Shown in pieces: positions 8,197 to 15,136 of a stretch of DNA of 37,350 nucleotides. How positions within the stretch are numbered: the stretch's first letter is position 1; every line of letters begins with the position of its first letter. Under the pieces are notes generated by a model, which saw nothing but the letters and a program-made list of their open reading frames with translations, made no database searches and had not been told where the DNA came from. Source of the DNA: an uncultured Lachnoclostridium sp. (GTDB lineage: Bacteria > Bacillota > Clostridia > Lachnospirales > Lachnospiraceae). Made by a program: the position numbers and the translations under genes. Where the stretch lies: positions 1 to 37,350 of the forward strand of contig CABQJX010000013.1 in assembly GCA_902464595.1 (NCBI GenBank). The letters are read 5' to 3'.

Positions 8197-8889
8197 TTAC
8201 GATTCTTTAAAATAGTCTGGATGCCTGCTCCGAAAGGCATCCTCATTGACCTTCCATCGGTTCAGATGGGCGTCCATAACCGCCGCAGCCTGTTCTCCAT
8301 CACCGCAGCAAATCGCCTGAAAGAGCTTTTTATGATCGTCCAGAATTTGCCAGTCCTTTACCTCAGTTACAGAAAGACTCCGGATCCTGTCGTAATGAAT
8401 GGACAAACGCTGGCACAGTTCATACGAAAGCTCCTTGCCGCAGATGGAAAACAGCCTGCGGTGCATTTCGTTATCCAGCTCCATAAACCGTTCCGGCGAA
8501 TCCCCTTTCAGATAAAATTCCTGAAGCTGTATGATTTCATCCATCCACTTCTTATCATGATCGCAGATCAGGCGGCATGCCAGGCGAACCGCTTCTTTTT
8601 CCAACGCCAGCCGACAGAATCTTGCTTCCTCCACCAGACTCATATCAATCAAGCTTACTCTCATCCCTCTCTGGGGAAATATCTCAATGATCCTGGATTC
8701 CTCTGATAACTGTATGACTGCCTCCCGCACCGGCGTCCGGCTCAGACCAATACGCCCTGCAAACTCCCCGTCATTAAAGGGAGAACCTGGTTTCAGCTCC
8801 AGGGAGATGATCTCATTTCTCAGAAGGCGGTAGGCATACTGCCTTGCCGTCTCCCCCGCCTTCCGTTTCTCTGTGCTTCCCTCCACCAT
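8197..8889 (-). CDS. GntR-family regulator, FCD (FadR) subfamily, probably UxuR-like
   Basis: The protein has 230 aa. An N-terminal winged helix (about 12-80; AYRLLRNEII, then LSRTPVREAV) is followed by an all-helical FCD ligand domain (about 90-220). The candidate metal-site residues D and H (ELDNEMHRRLF, and DAHLNR near the end) are present. It starts 2 bases after the uxuA stop and has little ribosome site of its own, which indicates translational coupling. FCD regulators beside uxuA usually sense hexuronate intermediates and repress the operon. A 14-base palindrome over the uxuA -10 is the likely operator. The effector is inferred from context. Confidence 0.88.
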   Translation of the reverse strand: MVEGSTEKRKAGETARQYAYRLLRNEIISLELKPGSPFNDGEFAGRIGLSRTPVREAVIQLSEESRIIEIFPQRGMRVSLIDMSLVEEARFCRLALEKEAVRLACRLICDHDKKWMDEIIQLQEFYLKGDSPERFMELDNEMHRRLFSICGKELSYELCQRLSIHYDRIRSLSVTEVKDWQILDDHKKLFQAICCGDGEQAAAVMDAHLNRWKVNEDAFRSRHPDYFKES

Positions 8890-8891
8890 GG

Positions 8892-9962
8892 CTATCTGCG
8901 GGCCTGCTTTTCAATAGCTTCCCACAAACCGTTGAGGTAACATGCACCCAAGGCACGGTCGTAAAGCCCATATCCCGGCATAGATACCTCACCCCAGATT
9001 GCCCTTCCGTGATCAGGGCGTATGAGGCCGTCAAACCAAATATCGTAAAGTGCTTTCATAATCTCATACATGTCCATGCTTCCGTCAGCGGAGAGATGGG
9101 CTGCCTCCTGGAAATCGCCAGGTGCATTGTACTGAAGATTACGCACATGGGCAAAGGGGATCCTTCCCTTTAGGGAACGGATTATGTCAGGAATATCATT
9201 GTCCGGATTGCTTCCGAGGGATCCGGTACATAAAGTAACGCCGTTAAAGGGGGCGTCCACCGCTTTCATAAGCTTTAAGATCTTCTCTTTTCCCGTAATG
9301 ATCCTGGACAGGCCAAAAACAGGCCAGGCTGGGTCATCTGGGTGGATTGCCATTTTTATATCATATTTTTCACACACCGGCTGAATGGCCCTGAGGAAAT
9401 AAACCAGATTGGAAAACAGCTTCTCCTCGTCCACACCCTCATACATCTCAAAAAGTTCCTTGATCCGTGCCATCCGCTCCGGTTCCCACCCCGGCAGCTC
9501 AAACCCATTGGACTTCTCACCCATGGACTCAAACATATGGGCCGGATCGATCTTATCGATCTCCTTCTGGTCATAAGCCAGCACCGTAGAGCCATCTGGG
9601 CGTACCTTCGCCAGGTCGGAACGGGTCCAGTCAAATACAGGCATAAAATTGTAGCAGACCACATGAATATCCGCCTGTCCAAGGCGCTCCAGTGTTGTAA
9701 TATAATTTTCGATATACTTCTCCCGTTCCGGGGCCCCCACTTTAATGGCATCGTGAATGTTTACGCTCTCGATACCCATAACCTGAAGACCCTTCGACTC
9801 TGCCTGCTCCTTCATCGCAAGGATCCGCTCCATAGGCCAGGGTTCTCCGGCAGGAATATCGTAAAGAGTAGTGATGACTCCTTTTACTTCCGGTATCTGA
9901 CGGATCTGTTCTAAGGTCACAGAATCCACTCCCTCGCCAAACCAGCGCAGTGTCATATTCAT
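8892..9962 (-). CDS. uxuA: Mannonate dehydratase
   Basis: The 356-aa protein covers the whole UxuA family: MTLRWFGEGVDSVTLEQIRQ at the start, the metal/substrate region IHPDDPAWPVFGL, CTGSLGSNPDND, HVRNL, and the C-terminal RPDHGRAIW. The enzyme converts D-mannonate to 2-keto-3-deoxy-D-gluconate in glucuronate breakdown. An upstream in-frame start at 9992 exists, but GGAGGA placed 7 bases before ATG 9962 fixes the start there. No uxuB, uxaC or kdg genes are in the window, so the rest of the pathway must be elsewhere. It is transcribed with the downstream FCD regulator. Confidence 0.95.
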   Translation of the reverse strand: MNMTLRWFGEGVDSVTLEQIRQIPEVKGVITTLYDIPAGEPWPMERILAMKEQAESKGLQVMGIESVNIHDAIKVGAPEREKYIENYITTLERLGQADIHVVCYNFMPVFDWTRSDLAKVRPDGSTVLAYDQKEIDKIDPAHMFESMGEKSNGFELPGWEPERMARIKELFEMYEGVDEEKLFSNLVYFLRAIQPVCEKYDIKMAIHPDDPAWPVFGLSRIITGKEKILKLMKAVDAPFNGVTLCTGSLGSNPDNDIPDIIRSLKGRIPFAHVRNLQYNAPGDFQEAAHLSADGSMDMYEIMKALYDIWFDGLIRPDHGRAIWGEVSMPGYGLYDRALGACYLNGLWEAIEKQARR

Positions 9963-10000
9963 GGCATGTTCCTCCTTTATGTGAACCATCATTATAATAT

Positions 10001-10035
10001 ACTAATATATTAGTTATGAGATGAAAAATTGTCAA
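10001..10035 (-). promoter_or_regulatory. uxuA promoter with overlapping palindromic operator
   Basis: On the minus strand TTGACA (10035-10030), 17 bases, then TAATAT (10012-10007). The perfect palindrome ACTAATATATTAGT (10001-10014) covers the -10, as expected for a dimeric repressor, most simply the FCD regulator encoded in the same operon. Confidence 0.7.
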
Positions 10036-10037
10036 TA

Positions 10038-10078
10038 TTAAAAAAACAGGCGAAGGCCTATCTACGCCCTCCGCCTGT
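10038..10078 (-). terminator. Rho-independent terminator after the DUF1858 gene
   Basis: On the minus strand ACAGGCG pairs with CGCCTGT, extended with a mismatch through AGG/CCT, followed by seven T. The uxuA -35 begins only a few bases downstream, so the signal insulates the two units. Confidence 0.8.
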
Positions 10079-10109
10079 CCTATGTTTCATTCGAATCACC
10101 TGTCAGCAA

Positions 10110-10313
10110 TTATTTCGCTGCCAGAATTTCATTGATCTGTGAAACCAGTGTGTCACAGTCAATTCCGTGCACCATGCATGCTTCTTCCAGAGACTCTCCC
10201 TGAGATGCCGGACATCCAAGGCAGTGCATTCCGGCACGCATGAGGACTGGCGGAATACATTCGTCAATACGGATCAGCTCGCCGATCAGCATATCCTTGC
10301 TAATTGTCATCAT
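10110..10313 (-). CDS. DUF1858 small redox-disulfide protein
   Basis: The protein has 67 aa. It matches the DUF1858 / hybrid-cluster-associated disulfide domain: ISKDMLIGELI, then a Cys motif HCLGCPAS, then ESLEEAC and a helical end. The two cysteines of CLGC are the expected redox pair. The family often accompanies hybrid-cluster or other oxygen- and NO-sensitive proteins, and its biochemical role is not settled. A TTG start at 10328 is possible, but AAGGAGG placed before ATG 10313 decides the start. It is divergent from the pyruvate formate-lyase operon and shares a control region with it. Confidence 0.85.
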   Translation of the reverse strand: MMTISKDMLIGELIRIDECIPPVLMRAGMHCLGCPASQGESLEEACMVHGIDCDTLVSQINEILAAK

Positions 10314-10377
10314 TATTTCCTCCTTCAATTTCTTCTGCTGTAAGTATAACCAGAAACTGGTTCTTTACGCTGGTTCC

Positions 10378-10406
10378 ATCATAATACCTTTTCCCATATT
10401 TGACAA
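10378..10406 (-). promoter_or_regulatory. DUF1858 gene promoter
   Basis: On the minus strand TTGTCA (10406-10401), 17 bases, TATGAT (10383-10378), about 65 bases before the start codon. The -35 lies inside the palindrome at 10400-10417. The leader carries a small AACCAG/CTGGTT hairpin. Confidence 0.55.
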
Positions 10407-10417
10407 GACCTTGTCAA
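10400..10417. promoter_or_regulatory. Perfect palindrome, candidate operator 1
   Basis: TTGACAAGACCTTGTCAA: 8-base perfect arms around AC, overlapping the -35 of the minus-strand promoter. The regulator is unknown. Confidence 0.6.
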
Positions 10418-10444
10418 TAAATCTTCTCATTAAGATTTATTGAC
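10413..10444. promoter_or_regulatory. 13-base inverted repeat, candidate operator 2
   Basis: GTCAATAAATCTT, six bases, then AAGATTTATTGAC, perfect over 13 bases. It overlaps operator 1 on the left and the -35 of the pyruvate formate-lyase promoter on the right. Confidence 0.6.
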
Positions 10445-10469
10445 TTGTATACAGTATTCAATTTATAAT
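10440..10469 (+). promoter_or_regulatory. Promoter of the pyruvate formate-lyase operon
   Basis: TTGACT (10440-10445), 18 bases, TATAAT (10464-10469). The spacer contains TTGTATACAG, close to the GT-AC core seen in GntR-type operators. Predicted transcription starts near 10476. Confidence 0.75.
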
Positions 10470-10475
10470 AGTTGT

Positions 10476-10665
10476 TGCAAAAGCAACAGATTATCTGGCC
10501 ATTTTTTAGTAGACTATGGTTGTCCGGCAAAGGCTGGTATGACTGCAGCGCAAATGGGTATCCTAAAAAGGCTTGATTCGCTGCACGATACACAAACTCA
10601 AGCAGGAAGATTCCTATACCGCTGCTTACTGATGGCACTACCTACACTCACAGGAGGAAACATTC
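10476..10665 (+). other. Long structured 5' leader of the pyruvate formate-lyase operon
   Basis: About 190 bases lie between the predicted transcription start and the start codon. The leader begins with a TGTTGC-AAAA-GCAACA hairpin and includes a wider GCAGCG/CGCTGC pairing. No convincing gene or known riboswitch was recognised. It ends with GGAGG 8 bases before the ATG. Confidence 0.4.
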
Positions 10666-12756
10666 ATGAGAACAGAGTGGATTACATTTAATGGCGGCTC
10701 ATGGCAGCATGAGATCAATGTCCGGGATTTTATCCAAAAAAATTATACCCCCTATGACGGAGGGGAAGATTTCTTAGAAGGCCCCACAGAAAACACGGCT
10801 AAGCTGTGGGAACAGGTAATGGAGCTTTCCAAAAAGGAGCAGGAAGCCGGCGGGGTGCTGGACATGGACACCAGGATCATTTCTACCATCACCTCCCATG
10901 GCCCCGGTTATCTGGATAAAGAAAAGGAAACCATTGTAGGATTTCAGACTGACAAACCCTTTAAGCGCTCCCTGCAGCCTTACGGCGGTATACGAATGGC
11001 TGTGAAGGCCTGCCAGGATAACGGCTACGAGGTTGATCCTGAGATCATAGATTTTTTTACCAAACACCGCAAGACACACAACGCAGGAGTATTTGACGCA
11101 TATACGCCGGAGATGAGGGCCTGCCGTTCCAGCCATATCATCACAGGACTTCCTGACGCATACGGCCGGGGACGCATTATCGGCGATTACCGCCGGGTAG
11201 CCCTCTACGGCGTGGACGCCCTGATCCTGGAAAAGAAAGAGGAAAAGGATACCACCCGCACCATCATGTATTCCGATGTGATCCGGGAGCGGGAGGAATT
11301 GTCTGAACAGATCCGAGCTTTGGAAGATCTAAAGGAGCTGGGCCGGATCTATGGCTTTGACATTTCCCGTCCAGCTGCCGATATAAAAGAAGCAATCCAG
11401 TGGACTTACCTTGGATACCTGGCAGCAGTAAAGGAACAGAACGGAGCCGCTATGTCTCTTGGGCGCACCTCTACCTTCTTAGACATCTATGCGGAGCGGG
11501 ATTTAAAATCCGGGCGATATACGGAAAAACAGATCCAGGAATTTGTTGACCATTTTATCATGAAGCTTCGCCTTGTAAAATTTGCAAGAACCCCTGAGTA
11601 CAATGAACTCTTCTCCGGCGATCCTACCTGGGTGACAGAGTCCATTGGCGGAGTCGGCATCGACGGACGCCACATGGTAACGAAAATGTCCTTCCGCTAT
11701 CTCCACACCTTGGAAAACCTAGGCCCTGCCCCGGAGCCCAACCTGACAGTGCTCTGGTCCACCAGGCTGCCGGAAGGATTTAAGCGGTTCTGTGCCAAAA
11801 CCTCCATCCAGTCCTCCTCTATCCAGTATGAGAACGACGATCTTATGCGGGTCACCCACGGCGATGATTATGCCATTGCCTGCTGTGTATCCAGCATGCG
11901 GGTAGGAAAGGAGATGCAGTTCTTTGGCGCCAGGGCAAATTTGGCAAAATGCCTGCTCTATGCCATCAACGGAGGAGTAGACGAGATAAGCGGAAAGCAG
12001 GTGGGGCCAAAATACCGCCCGATCACCAGCGAATACCTGGATTTCGATGAAGTAATGGATCGATACAAGGATATGATGAAATGGCTGGCCGGCGTCTATG
12101 TAAATGCGCTGAATATCATTCATTACAGCCATGACCGCTACTGCTACGAGCGCCTCCAGATGGCCCTTCACGATAAAAAGGTGACCCGCTGGTTCGCCAC
12201 AGGGATCGCCGGGCTGTCGGTGGTAGCAGATTCCCTGTCCGCCATCAAGTATGCAAAGGTCAGAACCATCCGCAACGATCAGGGTATTGTCATTGACTAT
12301 GAAGTAGAGGGAGATTTCCCAAAATACGGAAATAATGATGACCGGGTTGACCAGCTGGCCTCAGATCTAGTACACACTTTTATGAATGATATTAAAGGAA
12401 ATCACACTTACCGCGGCGGCATTCCCACTACCTCCATTCTGACGATCACCTCCAATGTGGTTTACGGAAAAAATACCGGATCTACACCGGACGGCAGAAA
12501 GGCAGGACAACCCTTTGCCCCGGGAGCTAACCCCATGCACCACAGAGACAGCCACGGCGCTGTGGCGTCCTTATCCTCTGTAGCAAAACTGCCCTTTGGG
12601 GATGCTCAGGACGGGATCTCCAATACCTTCTCCATTATCCCCGGAGCCCTGGGCAAGGAGGATACCCTGGTATTGGGCGACCTGGAAATCGAGTTAAATG
12701 GCTGCGGAGGCGGCTGTGAATCCCACACCCTTTTTGATGGGCTGGATAGAAAATAA
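10666..12756 (+). CDS. pflB: Pyruvate formate-lyase core subunit, lacking the glycyl-radical domain
   Basis: The 696-aa protein is collinear with pyruvate formate-lyase. The substrate-radical cysteine pair is in ACCVSSM (C406-C407), and HRKTHNAGVFDAYTPEMR and STPDGRKAGQPFAPGANPM are typical blocks. It stops where normal PFL (about 740-760 aa) would enter the glycyl-radical domain. That domain is the next gene, in the same frame, after TAA and 15 bases. The last 28 residues are an unusual tail with CGGGC (C680, C684). PFL converts pyruvate and CoA to acetyl-CoA and formate in the cytosol under anoxia. It must be inactive alone. A strong GGAGG site fixes the start. Confidence 0.93.
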   Translation: MRTEWITFNGGSWQHEINVRDFIQKNYTPYDGGEDFLEGPTENTAKLWEQVMELSKKEQEAGGVLDMDTRIISTITSHGPGYLDKEKETIVGFQTDKPFKRSLQPYGGIRMAVKACQDNGYEVDPEIIDFFTKHRKTHNAGVFDAYTPEMRACRSSHIITGLPDAYGRGRIIGDYRRVALYGVDALILEKKEEKDTTRTIMYSDVIREREELSEQIRALEDLKELGRIYGFDISRPAADIKEAIQWTYLGYLAAVKEQNGAAMSLGRTSTFLDIYAERDLKSGRYTEKQIQEFVDHFIMKLRLVKFARTPEYNELFSGDPTWVTESIGGVGIDGRHMVTKMSFRYLHTLENLGPAPEPNLTVLWSTRLPEGFKRFCAKTSIQSSSIQYENDDLMRVTHGDDYAIACCVSSMRVGKEMQFFGARANLAKCLLYAINGGVDEISGKQVGPKYRPITSEYLDFDEVMDRYKDMMKWLAGVYVNALNIIHYSHDRYCYERLQMALHDKKVTRWFATGIAGLSVVADSLSAIKYAKVRTIRNDQGIVIDYEVEGDFPKYGNNDDRVDQLASDLVHTFMNDIKGNHTYRGGIPTTSILTITSNVVYGKNTGSTPDGRKAGQPFAPGANPMHHRDSHGAVASLSSVAKLPFGDAQDGISNTFSIIPGALGKEDTLVLGDLEIELNGCGGGCESHTLFDGLDRK

Positions 12757-12771
12757 AGAAAGGAACCGATT

Positions 12772-13017
12772 ATGAAGAAAATAAGCGAAGCACAGATTGA
12801 TAATCTTGTTACTCTATTAGACGGTTATGTCAAAGAGGGCGGCCATCACCTGAATGTGAATGTATTCAGCAAGGATACGCTGTTGGACGCCCAGGCTCAC
12901 CCGGAGAAATACCCTCAGCTGACGGTCCGTGTATCTGGATACGCTGTAAATTTTAACAAGCTCACAAAAGAACAGCAGGATGAGGTTATTTCAAGAACCT
13001 TCCACGGTTCAATCTAA
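12772..13017 (+). CDS. grcA: Separate glycyl-radical subunit of pyruvate formate-lyase
   Basis: The 81-aa protein equals the C-terminal domain of PFL: LLDGYVKEGGHHLNVNV, AHPEKYPQLTVRVSGYAV and the RTFH ending. G56 in RVSGYAV is the predicted radical glycine. Stand-alone relatives (YfiD/GrcA in enterobacteria) act as spare parts for oxygen-cut PFL. Here no full-length PFL is visible, so this should be an obligate second subunit of the 696-aa core. It has its own AAAGGA site 8 bases before the ATG, and the activase follows 13 bases after its stop. The symbol is by homology only. Confidence 0.92.
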   Translation: MKKISEAQIDNLVTLLDGYVKEGGHHLNVNVFSKDTLLDAQAHPEKYPQLTVRVSGYAVNFNKLTKEQQDEVISRTFHGSI

Positions 13018-13030
13018 AGGAGGCAGCTCT

Positions 13031-13804
13031 ATGACAGGACGTGTCCATTCCATTGAAAGCTTCGGCACAGTAGACGGGCCTGGGATCCGTATGGTAATCT
13101 TCTTATCTGGCTGTCCCATGCGCTGTCTTTACTGCCATAATCCTGACACCTGGGATCCAAAAAACGGCACTCCCATGTCTGCTGAGGACATACTGGAACA
13201 ATTTGACCGTTCCCGCCCTTTCTATCAGAAAGGCGGCATCACGGTCAGCGGCGGGGAGCCCCTTATGCAGCTGGACTTTGTGACAGAACTATTTGAAAAA
13301 GCCAAATTGAAAGGAATACACACCTGTCTTGATACCTCCGGAATCACCTTCAACTCACGGTCACAGGCTCTTGTAAGCCGGTTTGACCGGCTCATGGAGG
13401 TCACAGATCTGGTTCTCCTGGACATCAAGCACATTGACCCCGCAGAGCATCAAAAGCTCTGCGGACAGCCTCAGGGGCCGGTTCTTGCCTTTGCACGCTA
13501 TCTGGAAAAAAAACAGATTCCTGTTTGGATCCGTCATGTGGCTGTCCCAGGACTCACGGATCGGGAAGAGTATCTCTACCGCCTGGGCCGCTATCTGGGA
13601 ACCCTGAAGAATATCAAGGCTCTGGACGTGCTTCCCTACCATGATATGGGAAAAGGGAAATATGAAGAGCTCGGCCTTCCCTATGCTCTGAAGGATATTT
13701 CTCCCATGGATCCCCAAAAGGCCCTGGATGCGAGAAAAATCGTACTCCAGGGGATGAAGGATCAAAGATCAGCTTCTGCTGTTCAAAGCTCCAATTGCTC
13801 CTAA
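13031..13804 (+). CDS. pflA: Pyruvate formate-lyase activating enzyme (radical SAM)
   Basis: The 257-aa radical-SAM protein has the CxxxCxxC cluster motif SGCPMRCLYCHNPD (C28, C32, C35), followed by GGEPLMQ and a LDIKHIDP block. It uses SAM to abstract hydrogen from the PFL radical glycine, which here is on the separate 81-aa protein. An in-frame upstream start at 12980 would overlap the previous gene, but AAAGGAGG before ATG 13031 fixes the start. It is the third gene of the operon. Confidence 0.95.
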   Translation: MTGRVHSIESFGTVDGPGIRMVIFLSGCPMRCLYCHNPDTWDPKNGTPMSAEDILEQFDRSRPFYQKGGITVSGGEPLMQLDFVTELFEKAKLKGIHTCLDTSGITFNSRSQALVSRFDRLMEVTDLVLLDIKHIDPAEHQKLCGQPQGPVLAFARYLEKKQIPVWIRHVAVPGLTDREEYLYRLGRYLGTLKNIKALDVLPYHDMGKGKYEELGLPYALKDISPMDPQKALDARKIVLQGMKDQRSASAVQSSNCS

Positions 13805-13843
13805 ATTTATACAATATTCGCAGAACCAGGAACGATTTTCCTC

Positions 13844-13872
13844 TTGAATAATTAGAAATAATAAGATAAAAT
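13844..13872 (+). promoter_or_regulatory. Ferredoxin promoter
   Basis: TTGAAT (13844-13849), 17 bases, TAAAAT (13867-13872), about 40 bases before the ferredoxin start, so this gene can be expressed apart from the upstream operon. Confidence 0.6.
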
Positions 13873-13910
13873 AGAGGAACATAGAGACTACTTTTAAGGA
13901 GGAAATTATC

Positions 13911-14081
13911 ATGGCATATGTAATCAATGATTCTTGCGTAAGCTGCGGAAGCTGTGCAGCTGAGTGCCCAGTAAGCGCTATTTCTGAGGGAGACAGCCAG
14001 TACGTAATCGACGCTGATACCTGCATCGACTGCGGTACTTGTGCAGCTACCTGCCCAACCGGAGCTATCTCTGAGGGTTAA
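13911..14081 (+). CDS. 2[4Fe-4S] ferredoxin, clostridial type
   Basis: The 56-aa protein has two CxxCxxCxxxCP motifs (C9-C12-C15-C19 and C38-C41-C44-C48) in an internally duplicated, acidic sequence, exactly the classical clostridial ferredoxin. It is a cytosolic low-potential electron carrier and could supply electrons to the radical-SAM activase just upstream, though it will serve many partners. Its ribosome site AAGGAGG is strong, it has its own promoter, and a terminator follows directly. Together these suggest a highly expressed single-gene unit. Confidence 0.96.
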   Translation: MAYVINDSCVSCGSCAAECPVSAISEGDSQYVIDADTCIDCGTCAATCPTGAISEG

Positions 14082-14096
14082 TTACAGCGCTACATA

Positions 14097-14131
14097 AAGG
14101 GCTCCTTCCTGTGATGGAAGGGGCTCTTTTT
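14097..14131 (+). terminator. Terminator after ferredoxin
   Basis: AGGGCTCCTTCC and GGAAGGGGCTCT form a 12-base stem with two G-T pairs around TGTGAT, followed by a T run. Confidence 0.88.
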
Positions 14132-14165
14132 ATATATTTCCTGCCTGATCTGGAGGTTTTCCTAA

Positions 14166-14201
14166 TCCTCTGAATTATCCTCCGAATTATTCTCCGAATA
14201 T
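14166..14201. repeat. Three 12-base direct repeats
   Basis: TCCTCTGAATTA, TCCTCCGAATTA and TTCTCCGAATAT stand head to tail, each differing from the middle copy by one to three bases. They lie between the ferredoxin terminator and the next gene. Function unknown. Confidence 0.7.
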
Positions 14202-14299
14202 TCTGGATCTCCATTCCATAAGGGCCTAAAGATGAAAGCAGGAGTATGGCAGAACTGTTACGGAATATGATATAAAAAATGCTGAAAGGAGCAGAAGAA

Positions 14300-15025
14300 A
14301 TGAAACAGCCTGTGATCGGAATCACGCCTTCCCACAATCTGGAAAACGGAAACATACGTATGAGCCCGGACTATCTAAAAGCCATCAAAACAGCAGGTGG
14401 CCTTCCCCTCCTCCTTCCATTAGACCTGGACACTGAATCTCTTAACCACGTAGTACAGCTTTGTGACGGTTTTCTTTTCTCCGGAGGTCCGGATATCCAT
14501 CCCTTCTATCTGGGAGAAGATACTCATATCAACTGCGGACAGGTTTCACCCAAACGGGACGCGTTGGAATTTGCCCTCCTTCCCCTAGTCATGGAAGCAA
14601 AAAAACCTATTCTTGGAATATGCAGGGGAGCACAGGTGATCAATACCGTTCTTGGAGGGGATCTGTACCAGGACATCCCCAGCCAGACAGAACGAAGCTT
14701 TCCCGTCTGCCACAACCAACCCTTTGAGGGCTGTCTGGCAGCCCATCACGTCGCAGTGCGGGAGGGCAGCCGCCTGTACCGTATTGCCGGAAATTCTCTG
14801 GAAATTTCTGTAAACAGCTTTCACCATCAAGCTGTCCGCAAAATTGGAGAGGGTCTTACAGTTGCTGCCGTTGCCCCAGACGGAATTGCAGAAGCCCTGG
14901 AAATGCCGGATTATCCTTACCTTCTGGCCCTCCAGTGGCATCCGGAACGGATGTGGGAAAATGATCTCACATCTGCCCAGGTATTTAAAAGCTTCATAGA
15001 AGCCTGCTGTTCAGAGGATCAATAA
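14300..15025 (+). CDS. Gamma-glutamyl-GABA hydrolase family protein (peptidase C26)
   Basis: The 241-aa protein has a class-I glutamine-amidotransferase fold. The nucleophile is C108 in GICRGAQ, and His-Glu are in LQWHPER. The family landmarks FLFSGGPDIHPFYLGE and VINTVLGGDLYQD are present. Relatives such as PuuD cleave gamma-glutamyl amides, for example in putrescine degradation. The exact substrate cannot be read from sequence, and no other polyamine genes are present. Upstream GTG/ATG choices exist, but GGAG before ATG 14300 decides the start. It is a single gene, convergent with the anti-sigma gene. Confidence 0.88.
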   Translation: MKQPVIGITPSHNLENGNIRMSPDYLKAIKTAGGLPLLLPLDLDTESLNHVVQLCDGFLFSGGPDIHPFYLGEDTHINCGQVSPKRDALEFALLPLVMEAKKPILGICRGAQVINTVLGGDLYQDIPSQTERSFPVCHNQPFEGCLAAHHVAVREGSRLYRIAGNSLEISVNSFHHQAVRKIGEGLTVAAVAPDGIAEALEMPDYPYLLALQWHPERMWENDLTSAQVFKSFIEACCSEDQ

Positions 15026-15078
15026 TATCCCCATCTGCCCTCTCATTGGAAGATACAGACAACCATAAATCCTAAATT

Positions 15079-15133
15079 CAAAAGGAGGGATTGCCTAATC
15101 ATCTGATTTTGATGATCAAGCAATCCCCCTTAA
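15079..15133. terminator. Convergent hairpin between the C26 gene and the anti-sigma gene
   Basis: AAGGAGGGATTGC pairs with GCAATCCCCCTT (one mismatch) and AATCATC pairs with GATGATC inside. The minus side ends in CCTTTTGAATTT. The T runs are short, so it may act for both directions with modest strength. Confidence 0.5.
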
Positions 15134-15136
15134 AGT

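Noticed and set aside
10440..10691. 83-aa frame in the PFL leader
   Set aside because: It begins inside the -35 of the promoter, has no ribosome site and overlaps the pflB start; the interval is better read as a leader.
12750..12775. PFL break as a pseudogene or frameshift
   Set aside because: The downstream part is in the same frame, keeps every glycyl-domain residue and has its own ribosome site and ATG, so it reads as a working second gene.
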